Shown: positions 24,972 through 34,024 of the stretch, piece by piece
Position numbering within the stretch: the first letter of the stretch is position 1
Layout: each line of letters begins with the position of its first letter
Assembly (NCBI GenBank): GCA_048635425.1
Contig: JAIVYN010000001.1
Location: forward strand, 1-64,000
Length of the DNA stretch: 64,000 nucleotides
Direction: 5' to 3'
Origin: NIOZ-UU13 sp048635425
GTDB taxonomy: Bacteria > Planctomycetota > Phycisphaerae > Sedimentisphaerales > Anaerobacaceae
Made by a program: the position numbers and the translations under genes
Notes under the pieces: generated by a model
The model's input: only the letters and a program-made list of their open reading frames with translations
Databases searched by the model: none
Told to the model about the DNA's origin: nothing

Positions 24972-25826
24972 ATGACTTCCGATGCCAAGATTGGGTTGCT
25001 GTTAGGTTTGGTCTTTATATTTATAATTGCATTTGTAATAAACGGCCTGCCGCGCTTTCGCAGTAACACAAACAATAATGAGCTGACAACTAATATGGTC
25101 AGCTCGCCAAACGACTCGATGGGTATTGCAGCCAAGGAACGTAAAGCTCAGGCGGTGTTCGATCTTGTAGAGCGGGTCCCACAAGAACGTGCTGATGAAG
25201 TGCCGGTCGTCTCAAAGAACGAGGGAGCGGTTCGCTTCAAAATGCCCTTTTCGCAAGGCACTTCGGCTGTGAAAGATGACTTGATTGTAGAGACTGCCAA
25301 TGACAGGGTAAAGCCGCCGGCCCCGGTATCCCGAACCAATGAGAAAACCAGAGTCAATAAATCCAAGCCCGCTTTGCCAAAGACCTATGTAGTTAGCGAA
25401 GATGATAACCTGGCTATCATAGCGCGAAAATTTTACGGCCCAGAGAAGGGTAATAAGAAAGTAAACGTTGCCCGGATATTCGAGGCCAATCGCAAATTGT
25501 TGAAATCACTCGATGAGATTTATGTCGGGCAAAAACTTACTATCCCGCCGCTTATAGATAAATCAGGCAGCGTATTTTCAGGGTCGCTGTTCGAGAAAGT
25601 GAAATCCATCAGCCGTAAACTTACTTCGTCTGATAAAACTAAGGCACCCAGGGAGACGCGGAGCAAACAATACGTTGTACGGGAAGGTGATAGTTTATGG
25701 CGAATTGCTGTTGAGCAGCTTGGAGATGGTACTCGCTACAAGGAGTTAAATGAGCTAAATGCCGATATTTTAGGGAACGAAGACTATCTTGCTGTTGGGA
25801 TGAGTTTGAGAATACCGGCTCGATAA
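24972..25826 (+). CDS. Membrane-anchored protein with two LysM domains
   Basis: The 284-residue protein has one membrane segment near the N-terminus (IGLLLGLVFIFIIAFVING), a linker rich in charged residues and Pro, a first LysM at about 138-198 (YVVSEDDNLAIIARKFYG, YVGQKLTIPP) and a second at about 233-284 (YVVREGDSLWRIAVEQLG). It most likely sits in the inner membrane and binds peptidoglycan in the periplasm. It begins 14 bases after rsmH, in the place before ftsL, so a role at the division site is plausible. Confidence 0.85.
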   Translation: MTSDAKIGLLLGLVFIFIIAFVINGLPRFRSNTNNNELTTNMVSSPNDSMGIAAKERKAQAVFDLVERVPQERADEVPVVSKNEGAVRFKMPFSQGTSAVKDDLIVETANDRVKPPAPVSRTNEKTRVNKSKPALPKTYVVSEDDNLAIIARKFYGPEKGNKKVNVARIFEANRKLLKSLDEIYVGQKLTIPPLIDKSGSVFSGSLFEKVKSISRKLTSSDKTKAPRETRSKQYVVREGDSLWRIAVEQLGDGTRYKELNELNADILGNEDYLAVGMSLRIPAR

Positions 25827-25877
25827 GAATGGCGGATATGAAATTAGAAGTCCGAAGTACGAAACAAAATCAAGTGA

Positions 25878-26090
25878 ACTAAAGTGCCTAAAGTGAACTA
25901 AAGTGAGCTAAAGTCAACGTGGTTATCAGGTTATCATGACATCAGGTAGTGGTTATCAGGTTACCAAGATATCAGGTTAACTTTTTTTTTCCTGGTATCC
26001 TGATTTCCTGATATCCTGCAACCTGATTTCCTGATATCCATATTTTAGGCACTTTAGGCACTCTAAACTTTAGTCACTTTGATCTTGTTT
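25878..26090. repeat. Long word repeat, copy 1 (inverted partner at 32960-33157)
   Basis: The outer parts are reiterations of AAGTGCCTAAAGTGAACTAA and its complement (TTTTAGGCACTTTAGGCACT); the inner parts are TATCAGGTTATCAGG-type words and, after a T-run, their complement (CCTGATTTCCTGATATCC). The whole can fold back on itself. It fills the 335-base gap between the LysM gene and ftsL, and is homologous over about 200 bases, in reverse orientation, to the element at 32960-33157. Confidence 0.75.
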
Positions 26091-26161
26091 CGGATTTCGA
26101 TACGCCTGTTAGAAGCGTATGTATCCATATTCGATATTCGAATTTATATTTTAGGCGTTAT

Positions 26162-26392
26162 ATGGCGTCCCGATTTCACCTTGTTTTTGTTGTTTTTTGT
26201 TTCACGGCGGTTTTGATTTTTGCTGTTTATCTGCGTAATGCCAACAATCGCATTTTCTACGAGCTTTGCACCTGCAGGGGCGAACAAAGCCGATTAAAAC
26301 AGGAGCTTGGCACTAAGCAATTGCTGTTGGAAGGTTTAATAAATCCCGCTGCGCTTTCGCGGCGATTTGACGAATTAAATACCAACGAATAA
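26162..26392 (+). CDS. ftsL: FtsL-like septum protein
   Basis: The 76-residue protein has one N-terminal membrane segment (FVVFCFTAVLIFAVYL) and a short coiled-coil part (EQSRLKQELGTKQLLLEG), the plan of FtsL/DivIC proteins. It is identified by this topology and by its place between rsmH and ftsI, since FtsL is poorly conserved. ftsI begins four bases after its stop. Confidence 0.7.
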   Translation: MASRFHLVFVVFCFTAVLIFAVYLRNANNRIFYELCTCRGEQSRLKQELGTKQLLLEGLINPAALSRRFDELNTNE

Positions 26393-26395
26393 AAG

Positions 26396-28138
26396 TTGAA
26401 AAGCGTTCGAATTACCATTCTTTTCTCTTTGCTTCTCATCGGCGTATTTCTGGCGCTGGCAGGGCGGTGCTTTTATCTGCAGTTTCTCAGGAACGACCAT
26501 TATATTGGCAAGTGTCTCGAACAGCAGCAGGGGTGGGTGCCCTACAAGCCTCAGCGCGGCGTGATTCTTGATTGCCGCGGCAGAGTGCTCGCTGCGAGTA
26601 ACAAGGTCCGAATTGTTAAAGTTGAGCCTCGAAGGGTCAAAGACCCCAAAGATTTATCGAGTGAGCTCCAGCCGATATTGGGTATGGGTGCGCACGAAAT
26701 CTGTAAACTTATCAACGAAAGCAACAACCCGGGATATGTAAAAATCAAGGCGGATGCCAAGCCGGGTGAATGTGATGCCGCCCGCAGAATTTCAAGCGCC
26801 GTCGGCGTCGAATCTGATTGGCAACGACATTATCCAATGGGTCGATTAGCCGTGCACGCTGTTGGTTTTACGAGTCTTGATAATCGGGGGTTAGACGGCA
26901 TTGAGTACCAATACGACAAACAGCTCAGCGGTTCGGCGGCACAGGATATATTCTTTGCAGACGTGCGTCGCCGGCCCATTCGCCCGGCGCCTCTTGAGCA
27001 TAGTCCGGCGGATAATAACGATGTGGAGAACGCCGTTTTAACCGATGGCGTCGGGATTATTTTGACCATTGATGCTACTATCCAGCAGTTTGCCAGAGAT
27101 GAGCTTATAAAGCAATACGAAAACTACGAGGCCGAGTCGGCTGTGGCGATTGTGGTTGAGCCAAAGACCGGGGCAATTTTGGCGATGGTTTCGCTGCCTG
27201 ATTTCGACCCTGCCCAGGCCCGTTCGAGTGACCCTGATAATCGCCGTAACCGGATTTTAACCGATGAGTTCGAGCCGGGCAGTATTATAAAGCCGCTCGT
27301 GGCCGCGATTGCCCTTGATGCAGGCGCTGTGAACAAGGTTGAAAAAATATTCTGCGAAAACGGGAACTATTCCGGCAGAGGTTTTGGGCGAATCGGAGAA
27401 TATGAAAGAGGCTTCGGCGATTTGACTTTGCGGGAGATTCTGGTTGAGTCCAGCAATATAGGAATGGCAAAAATCGGACAGAGGCTCGGCAAAGACAAAC
27501 TTTATAAAGGGCTGAGACTTTTCGGTTTCGGCAAAAAAGCAGGGATTGACGTCCCCGGCGAGGCTGATGGGCTGTTGCGAGGCACGCACAAGTGGACGGG
27601 ATACAGCGTAACCCGGATACCTTTTGGTCAGGAAATTACTGTAACTGCGATTCAATTGGTTCGGTCTTTCTGCATACTTGCCAATCGCGGTCGTATCGTT
27701 CGCCCGTTTATGGTCAGAGCGATTGTTGACAACGACGGAGAGATTACCGAGCTAAAACGGCCTCTGCCGCCGGTGGGTTACGTAGTAAAGCCGGAAGTCG
27801 CCGAATGGATTGTCAGCGAGGCTATGGTCGGTGTGGTTAATGAGGGAACTGGCAAAAGAGCCAAGCTGGAGAGATGGCAGGTCTTCGGGAAAACGGGAAC
27901 AGCCAACATTGCAAAAAGCGATGAACGAGGTTATTCGGACAGTGATTATGTGGTTTCCTTTATAGCCGGTGCGCCGGCGGAGGACCCGGCCATAGTGGTT
28001 TTGGTTTCCGTCCGCAAGCCGAACAAGAAGCTCGGCAAAGGCTATACCGGCGGAGTTGTGGCCTCTCCGGTGGCGGGGAAAATAATCGAAAAAACACTCA
28101 ACTACCTCGAAACCCGATTTGCCCGGGCGAACTTCTGA
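26396..28138 (+). CDS. ftsI: Division-specific penicillin-binding protein (PBP3)
   Basis: The 580-residue class B transpeptidase cross-links septal peptidoglycan. It has one N-terminal membrane helix (ITILFSLLLIGVFLALAG), the dimerisation domain starting RGVILDCRGRVLA, and the transpeptidase motifs S-x-x-K in EPGSIIKPL (about residue 300), S-x-N in ESSNIGMAKIG and KTG in FGKTGTANI. It starts at TTG (26396), just behind ftsL. The usual murE does not follow; a broken glycosyltransferase gene does. Confidence 0.92.
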   Translation: MKSVRITILFSLLLIGVFLALAGRCFYLQFLRNDHYIGKCLEQQQGWVPYKPQRGVILDCRGRVLAASNKVRIVKVEPRRVKDPKDLSSELQPILGMGAHEICKLINESNNPGYVKIKADAKPGECDAARRISSAVGVESDWQRHYPMGRLAVHAVGFTSLDNRGLDGIEYQYDKQLSGSAAQDIFFADVRRRPIRPAPLEHSPADNNDVENAVLTDGVGIILTIDATIQQFARDELIKQYENYEAESAVAIVVEPKTGAILAMVSLPDFDPAQARSSDPDNRRNRILTDEFEPGSIIKPLVAAIALDAGAVNKVEKIFCENGNYSGRGFGRIGEYERGFGDLTLREILVESSNIGMAKIGQRLGKDKLYKGLRLFGFGKKAGIDVPGEADGLLRGTHKWTGYSVTRIPFGQEITVTAIQLVRSFCILANRGRIVRPFMVRAIVDNDGEITELKRPLPPVGYVVKPEVAEWIVSEAMVGVVNEGTGKRAKLERWQVFGKTGTANIAKSDERGYSDSDYVVSFIAGAPAEDPAIVVLVSVRKPNKKLGKGYTGGVVASPVAGKIIEKTLNYLETRFARANF

Positions 28139-28220
28139 GAAGGGTGACTAAAATAAATGGTATTTTGTACAGAGCATTATCAATTACTATTTACCAATAT
28201 CCAAATTTGAATAAGAGGAA

Positions 28221-28647
28221 ATGGCCAAGATAATCTACGCTGTTGCGGGGGAAGGGTTCGGTCACAGCAGCCGATCACACCTGATAGGGCAGAGACTTAT
28301 CGATGCCGGGCACGATTGTGTCTTTGTGGGTTCACAGAAATCACTGCTCTATCTGAAACAATATTTTGGTGAGCGTGTGTATGTACCTGAAGAAGAAGAT
28401 GCTGCTTCTGCCTTTGGCCGGTCAGTATGAGCAGATAATAAACGCGCATTATGTTCAAAAGCTTGGTCTGGGAATTTCGTCTGATAAATTGGATGAAGTG
28501 ATTTTGGCCCGGTTCCTCGATGAGCTGGATAAGCCTATGCCGGATGATGAGAGGATTATCTGGCCTGACAATGATAAATTTTTTGATATCCTTCAACGCG
28601 AATTAAACAAACTTGATACGCCCGTGAATATTGATTGTTCGAATTAA
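28221..28647 (+). pseudogene. Broken MurG-like glycosyltransferase
   Basis: The first 70 codons from the ATG at 28221 (behind AAGAGG) give a GT-B start, IIYAVAGEGFGHSSRSHLIG, as in MurG-like and teichoic-acid-type transferases. After about 28395 the reading shifts frame and continues as LLLPLAGQYEQIINAHYVQK, the donor-site end of the same family, to 28647. About 200 or more central residues are missing, so an internal deletion with a frameshift removed the middle of the gene. No product with function is expected. Confidence 0.75.
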
Positions 28648-28665
28648 CCTTGCCTCAAGTTTTCT

Positions 28666-30195
28666 CTAATTGTGCCAACCCAAGAGTTCGGGATTAATCG
28701 GCAGCTTTATGTCGTCCTTCGTACCAATTTTACCGTCCGGCCCGGGGCTTAATATCAATCTTTTTTCGATATCAATAATATACTCATCGCTAAAATCGCG
28801 GGCTTTTAAGCTCACCTCTTCGCCGAGCCTTTTATTCAAAACGACCTGGAGCATATCCGAATGTATTTGCAGCTTCTTTTTAATGACAAATATTTTTTCA
28901 AGGGCAGGTCTGAATATTCCAACCAGCAAAATTCCGGATGGATTATATACCTCATAATACCATGGGAATTTACCTTGGTTATCAGTTTTAACGGGTAGAT
29001 TGGGATAAAAAGCAGGCCAGACCCTCATTTCTTTTGGCGGAGTTTGATTTTCTTCATCGGCGATCCATTTATCAATGATATTTCTGTACAGCCTTAATGA
29101 AGAATTCAATTTCAGGGGGGAAAAATATGGATTTCTACGAACTGTTTTGTTTGAAGCGTTTATTGTTTCATTTTTAAGGATAAGATACTCGAACATCAGC
29201 GAATTTCGAAGTGAGGTATGCTCGTTTGAAAGAGGGGTTATACGCTGTTTTAAGGCCAAGAGAGATTCGGTCGGTGTTTCAGGATTGTTTATGATAAAGT
29301 TTGCGATATTAATATCAATAACAAAACAGGAAATACATAGAAACTTTATAATTATAGAATGGGCATTTAAATTCATCTTCCTGAATAATGAATCCAATCT
29401 AATCAATTCGTTGATTGCTATTTCGTGGTTTCCTTTGCAGCTTTGCAGGCAAATATATGACTGATATAGAAAGACGAGGTGTCTTATGTTTGCTAAATAG
29501 GGAATATCAATTTTCAACTTTGGTTTAGTCAGGTCCGCAATTTCAGGAAATGAGTCGAGTTTGGTGAAAACATCTCTTCCTTTTCGGGCTTTTTCCCAAA
29601 GTAAAAGAATATCTTTTTCGTTTTCCTGGAGTTGCTGTGATATATTTTGGAGGTCATCTTGCGTAAAAATATTATGAATTTCATCGTTCTTTGTGATGTC
29701 TTTGGTTGAAAACCCTATGGCATATCCAGAGTTATGGAATTTCTTATCAGACAGATTATTTAGCAGGACAAAAGTCTGATTGTATTGTCCTGCGGCAGAT
29801 TTAAGGTCGTTGATTGTATAATCGTCGGGAATCGGAGCGGCGTCAATGCACAAATAAGTTGAAATGACTGCAAAAAAGGATCCGAGAATAAGGACCACGA
29901 TCGTGATGACGTTTATGATTCGGATTTTCTTTTTTTTATTATTTTTCCGAAGGACCTCTGGGATAGCTGCAATTACAAAACACAGGGCAAATATAGCCGC
30001 GAAGAAAGCCGAAACCGGTTTTAGAAAAAGGACGAGAGTGCCGGACAAGACGATTAGTGCAAAGGAAACAACTTGAAATAATTTTTTGTAATTATGTTCT
30101 GATTGTTTGGTATCAGAGCTTGCTAAAGCAAAACTGCAAGAGTGGCATAATAGGGCATCATCGGGATTTTCGTTTCCACATTTTGGGCATTGCAT
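28666..30195 (-). CDS. Zinc-ribbon membrane protein of unknown function
   Basis: The 509-residue protein starts with a zinc ribbon (MQCPKCGNENPDDALLCHSC, two CXXC pairs). Two or three membrane segments follow (FALIVLSGTLVLFL, FFAAIFALCFVIAAIPEVL, ITIVVLILGSFFAVIST), then a large extracytoplasmic helical part and an ending SPGPDGKIGTKDDIKLP, a pattern also seen in planctomycete pseudopilin-like proteins. It begins directly after the mrdA stop with no spacer, so it is the last gene of the mre operon. The function is not known. Confidence 0.7.
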   Translation of the reverse strand: MQCPKCGNENPDDALLCHSCSFALASSDTKQSEHNYKKLFQVVSFALIVLSGTLVLFLKPVSAFFAAIFALCFVIAAIPEVLRKNNKKKKIRIINVITIVVLILGSFFAVISTYLCIDAAPIPDDYTINDLKSAAGQYNQTFVLLNNLSDKKFHNSGYAIGFSTKDITKNDEIHNIFTQDDLQNISQQLQENEKDILLLWEKARKGRDVFTKLDSFPEIADLTKPKLKIDIPYLANIRHLVFLYQSYICLQSCKGNHEIAINELIRLDSLFRKMNLNAHSIIIKFLCISCFVIDINIANFIINNPETPTESLLALKQRITPLSNEHTSLRNSLMFEYLILKNETINASNKTVRRNPYFSPLKLNSSLRLYRNIIDKWIADEENQTPPKEMRVWPAFYPNLPVKTDNQGKFPWYYEVYNPSGILLVGIFRPALEKIFVIKKKLQIHSDMLQVVLNKRLGEEVSLKARDFSDEYIIDIEKRLILSPGPDGKIGTKDDIKLPINPELLGWHN

Positions 30196-32337
30196 TTACA
30201 TTCCCTCTGTGGTTAGAGCTTTGCCTACATATCCGGCGTCGATGCAGAACTGGATGATGTCGCGGGCTAAAGGAGCGGCGTCGCTTGAGCCGTGCTGGCC
30301 GCCTTCGACGACGACGGCGATTGCGATACTCCGGTTTGACCCGTCAGTTGCAAAGCCTCCGAACCAGGCGGTCTCCGGGGCTTGCGTTGAGCCGGTTTTG
30401 CCGTAAACCTTTAGGTCCTGCTCGGCAAGACTTGTAAGAATCGGTTGGAATGTAGTGTAAGCTGTTCCACCGGTCTCATTAACCACAGCGCTCATGCCAT
30501 CATAAACTACTTTTAAAGTCTGTAGTGAAATACCAAGGTCGATGGTATCAAATCCGGGATTATTTGGCTCATCCATAAACAGGCGGGGTGGTCTATACGC
30601 ACCGCCTCGGGCGATAGCGGCCATTGCATTTGCTACCTGTAAAGGCGTAACTCGCAGATTGCCCTGGCCTATGCCGAACCATCTTCTTTCGCTGTCACTA
30701 AGCGGTGGCACTTGCTCAAAATTTGAGATTGGGCCCTTTGGGATAGTGTTTGAGATTACGCCTGATAATTGCCGGAGGTTCCTGCTGAGTTCGGTTTCGG
30801 CAATAGAAGCCGGCGGAAAAAGTATGTTTCGGCCGTAGCCGAATTTAAATAGCCATTGCTGAAGGACCAGAGGATCGATTCTATCTGCAAGGTGGGAAAA
30901 ATAAATATTGCAACTACCTCTGATTGCGTTGCGAGCGTTGTTTTCCCACCTGCCGTCATGGCCTGCTCTGTATCTATTGTACAGCCAGCAGCTTGGCCAG
31001 TTTTTTGGGGCCTTCTGAGCCGGGCAGCCTATAACCTCATCAGGTGTGATTTTGCCGGACTCGAGCCCAGCGATAAGAATCAACGGTTTTACAACTGAGC
31101 CGGGCGGGTACCACTTATTTATTGCTCGATTTATTAAAGGCTTGTCCGGGTCGTTAGCGAGGTCGCTGTAGTCATACCTGGCACGGTTCAAATCAAACAC
31201 CGGTATCGAAACCAATGCGAGAATATCACCTGTACCAACCTCGATGACAACCGCCGACATTCCGGGTCCGCAACTCGGTTCGTGGTTGTATGTGGTCAGA
31301 TAGTTTTCTATTCTTTGCTGAAGCTTGATATCCAGCGTCAGCGAAACGTCTTTGCCAAACCGGCTCCTGGTTCGACTTATAAGCTGACTGTCTATATCGT
31401 AAATGAGCTCCCCTCGTCTGCCGCGAAGGATGGTTTCGCAAACATACTCAACTCCATCCTCTCGGCCGCAAATCTCTCCGCGTAAATAGCTCGATAGTTT
31501 GTCGTCTTCGAAGAGCCCTTTATCTTCTTCGTTGTGTGTTACCAGCCCGACCCAGCCTATAGTTTGGGCGGCAGCCGTCCCATACGGGTATGTCCTTCGT
31601 GCTTTTGGCAGAATCTGAATATCATCGACATTTAAAAACTCCAGTTGAGCGGCAAAGATATCATCATCGGTTTTTAAATCAAGCAGCGGCCAGGGCTTGT
31701 ACATCTCGGCGATATCAACTTTACTCACAAGTCGGAATCGCTTTTGGCGGTCTGGTTCCTTTTTCTCAAAATCAGCTATTGCTACATAGACCGGAATGCT
31801 GATTCTACTGTCATAGTTTTGAAAAACTTCAGAATTTGGGAATTTGCGTCGCCAGGCCTGAAACGTGCGATGATTCCAGATTATATCGTTTATTTTCTGT
31901 ATTTCGTTTTTTATCTCAGTAGGTTCGACTCCTTTGAATTGAGCACACTTGTTGATTATCTGGTTCAAATCTGTTAGGACGATATCAAGCTCTTTTTGTA
32001 CATTAGCTACAGCATCTGGATCTTCTTTTTCGGCGGCGCTTGCTAATCTGCCTTGACGGATGCGGTCGTCCATAAAACACGTGAGCTTGTAATTTATACA
32101 CAGTTGAAACTGTGGTTCATCAGTGGCTAATGCTTTGTCTTTGTTGCCTGTTCTGTCGAGTATTTTGCCTCGGACTGTTTTAAGCTCCTGGGATTGACCT
32201 CTTTGGCGTTTTAGCTCCTCGATATCACTTTGGACCGAAGATGTTGGAAGAAGCTGCATTTGTGTCAGGCGGAGCAAACAGACCAGTAAAAGCAAGGCAC
32301 TTATGATTACAAAAATTTTGATTCGCTTATCGTACAT
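30196..32337 (-). CDS. mrdA: Penicillin-binding protein 2 (elongation transpeptidase)
   Basis: The 713-residue class B transpeptidase works in side-wall synthesis with MreBCD. It has one N-terminal membrane helix (IFVIISALLLLVCLL), the start of the dimerisation domain in TVRGKILDRTGN, and transpeptidase motifs S-x-x-K in PPGSVVKPL, S-x-N in GSCNIYF and KTG in YGKTGSTQAPE. It is longer than most PBP2 because of a helical insertion at about 90-200. rodA is not next to it. Order mreB-mreC-mreD-mrdA is the canonical one. Confidence 0.92.
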   Translation of the reverse strand: MYDKRIKIFVIISALLLLVCLLRLTQMQLLPTSSVQSDIEELKRQRGQSQELKTVRGKILDRTGNKDKALATDEPQFQLCINYKLTCFMDDRIRQGRLASAAEKEDPDAVANVQKELDIVLTDLNQIINKCAQFKGVEPTEIKNEIQKINDIIWNHRTFQAWRRKFPNSEVFQNYDSRISIPVYVAIADFEKKEPDRQKRFRLVSKVDIAEMYKPWPLLDLKTDDDIFAAQLEFLNVDDIQILPKARRTYPYGTAAAQTIGWVGLVTHNEEDKGLFEDDKLSSYLRGEICGREDGVEYVCETILRGRRGELIYDIDSQLISRTRSRFGKDVSLTLDIKLQQRIENYLTTYNHEPSCGPGMSAVVIEVGTGDILALVSIPVFDLNRARYDYSDLANDPDKPLINRAINKWYPPGSVVKPLILIAGLESGKITPDEVIGCPAQKAPKNWPSCWLYNRYRAGHDGRWENNARNAIRGSCNIYFSHLADRIDPLVLQQWLFKFGYGRNILFPPASIAETELSRNLRQLSGVISNTIPKGPISNFEQVPPLSDSERRWFGIGQGNLRVTPLQVANAMAAIARGGAYRPPRLFMDEPNNPGFDTIDLGISLQTLKVVYDGMSAVVNETGGTAYTTFQPILTSLAEQDLKVYGKTGSTQAPETAWFGGFATDGSNRSIAIAVVVEGGQHGSSDAAPLARDIIQFCIDAGYVGKALTTEGM

Positions 32338-32398
32338 TATATTCTGTCTTTAGTGATACGTGCTTCAATTCGTAATTCGGCATTTTCGGGGTGAGGGT

Positions 32399-32881
32399 TT
32401 AACGTCGGCTGAAGCGATGTATCTTTATACGCATCCACCAGGCTGACGGCAAAAATAAAAACGGTCCCACCAGGGCCGAGTACAGAGCTATCCCGAAAAG
32501 AGCGGCGTATATTTTTGGTGGTGTCGGCTCACCCTTTAGAAAATTTAAGAAATAGACCAGCGAGCCGGCCAAAAGGGCTGTGATGAATATCGCAAGGAAT
32601 TGATAAGTCATTTTTCTAATAGCAATAACCCCGTGAAGGTAGGCCAGGGCCGTGCCGAGAACACCAAAGCTAATCATTTGCGGGCCCATCGTGCGACCAA
32701 TAAGGTCCGCAGCGAAACCTATTGTGAAGGAAGTTATGATGGCCTCCGAGGTATTGCAGTAGACAGCAAAGAATACCAAAAGTATTAACAACAAATCAGG
32801 CTTGACATTCAAATCTGCAAAAAAGCTGGCCTGCAGTAAGGTAGCAAGAAGAATTAAAACTGCAAACCGGAACCATCGCAT
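32399..32881 (-). CDS. mreD: Rod shape-determining protein MreD
   Basis: The 160-residue inner-membrane protein has five to six hydrophobic segments (FAVLILLATLLQASFF, LLLILLVFFAVYC, FLAIFITALLAGSLVYFL, IALYSALVGPFLFL) and the early NVKPDLLLILLVFFA typical of MreD. The family varies greatly in sequence; placement between mreC and mrdA makes the call firm. It is separated from mreC by a long word repeat. Confidence 0.85.
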   Translation of the reverse strand: MRWFRFAVLILLATLLQASFFADLNVKPDLLLILLVFFAVYCNTSEAIITSFTIGFAADLIGRTMGPQMISFGVLGTALAYLHGVIAIRKMTYQFLAIFITALLAGSLVYFLNFLKGEPTPPKIYAALFGIALYSALVGPFLFLPSAWWMRIKIHRFSRR

Positions 32882-32959
32882 TTATATATCCTCGGCCGTT
32901 TACATCTTAAAATCTATCGCAGAAGAACGCTACAGCGTAACTTAATAACAATTCAACCA

Positions 32960-33157
32960 AGGTGCCTAAAATATGCATATCAGCAAATCAGGAAATCAGG
33001 GTGCAGTCCACAGGACACCTTACGGTGGATATCAGGGAATCCGGATACCAGCAAAAAAACAAATTTAACCTGATATCCTGGTAACCTGACAACCACTACC
33101 TGATGTCCTGATAACCGGATAACCACGCTGACTTTAGCTCACTTTAGGCACTTTAGC
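32960..33157. repeat. Long word repeat, copy 2, overlapping the mreC stop
   Basis: Read on the minus strand it follows copy 1 at 25878-26090 in order: CTAAAGTGCCTAAAGTGAGC, TAAAGTCAGCGTGGTTATCC, ACATCAGGTAGTGGTTGTCA, CAGGTTACCAGGATATCAGG, a T-rich spacer, then complementary TGATATCC words and a TTTTAGGCACC end. The TAA stop of mreC at 33153-33155 lies within it. Confidence 0.75.
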
Positions 33158-33947
33158 GCACCTCTGACGGATTCATCACGATTACGGCTACGTTCTCTGC
33201 CTTTTGTATGTTACAAACCGGTTCGACCATTATGTCCCAAACCAAAGGTTGGACATTGTGTTCACATCGAAACACTTTTCCGATAATAATAGGTGTATCC
33301 AGGAACCCAGGTCTTTTACTGGCCATAATCTCAGTGTCGATTTTGACTTTGTGCTTTATCATTTCTACCTTGGCTAAGTTGTTGCCATTGCCTTGCATGA
33401 GCCAATCTGAGCCGCCAATTCTTACGGCTGTGCTGGATTTTGGGTCGGTAAACAGCCTAACCTTGGCGGTGCGGGCATCCACATCAGATATGGTTCCGAT
33501 GACACTGTTGTCGGCCAGAACGAATTGGCCCTTAGCCAGGCCGTCATCCCGGCCGCGGTTGATGATAAGCTCGCTGCGCAGCTCGTTGATAGAGACAGTA
33601 ATCACATCAGCCGGCACAAAGCCCATTCGTTCCCAGCCGGGTATGTTGCGCATTTTTGAGAGCTTTTGTACATTTTGCTGCGCATCATTACGCTGCTGCG
33701 TAACGTTGGCAAGATGGTTTAGTAGTCTTTCGTATTCATCTCGACTGACCACATCTCCAAGTTGCTGGCGTGTACCGGCCGAAAGTGAAATGTTTCTGCC
33801 AATGCTTAAGGGCCAGTTGAAAATGCGGTGAAAAGCAAACTGGAATTTATTCGTCAGATTTTTCGGAGAGAAAAGGAAAATGAACCCGGCTAACGTGAAC
33901 CAGGTAAACAACATTCGTCTGGAGACTCTAATTTGCTTCCTTGCCAT
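33153..33947 (-). CDS. mreC: Rod shape-determining protein MreC
   Basis: The 264-residue protein has an N-terminal membrane helix (MLFTWFTLAGFIFLF), a coiled coil at about 70-105 and the MreC beta domain: RSELIINRGRDDGLAKGQFV, NSVIGTISDVDARTAKVRLF, and VEPVCNIQKAENVAVIV. It scaffolds the elongation machinery in the periplasm. Its stop codon is provided by a word repeat. The gap between mreB and mreC (77 bases) is filled by another word repeat. Confidence 0.9.
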   Translation of the reverse strand: MARKQIRVSRRMLFTWFTLAGFIFLFSPKNLTNKFQFAFHRIFNWPLSIGRNISLSAGTRQQLGDVVSRDEYERLLNHLANVTQQRNDAQQNVQKLSKMRNIPGWERMGFVPADVITVSINELRSELIINRGRDDGLAKGQFVLADNSVIGTISDVDARTAKVRLFTDPKSSTAVRIGGSDWLMQGNGNNLAKVEMIKHKVKIDTEIMASKRPGFLDTPIIIGKVFRCEHNVQPLVWDIMVEPVCNIQKAENVAVIVMNPSEVR

Positions 33948-34024
33948 TATCGTATTGCGTGTTGCGTATTTCGTATTTCGTATTGCGTATTACGCACGAC
34001 GCATCAAACACGACGCACTACGAA
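33948..34024. repeat. Word repeat hairpin between mreB and mreC
   Basis: The left half reads TATCGTATTGCGTGTTGCGT and TTTCGTATTGCG; the right half ACGCACGACGCATCAAACAC and GACGCACTACG is its imperfect reverse complement. It starts directly after the mreB stop and ends at the mreC start, so it is the complete intercistronic spacer. Confidence 0.7.
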
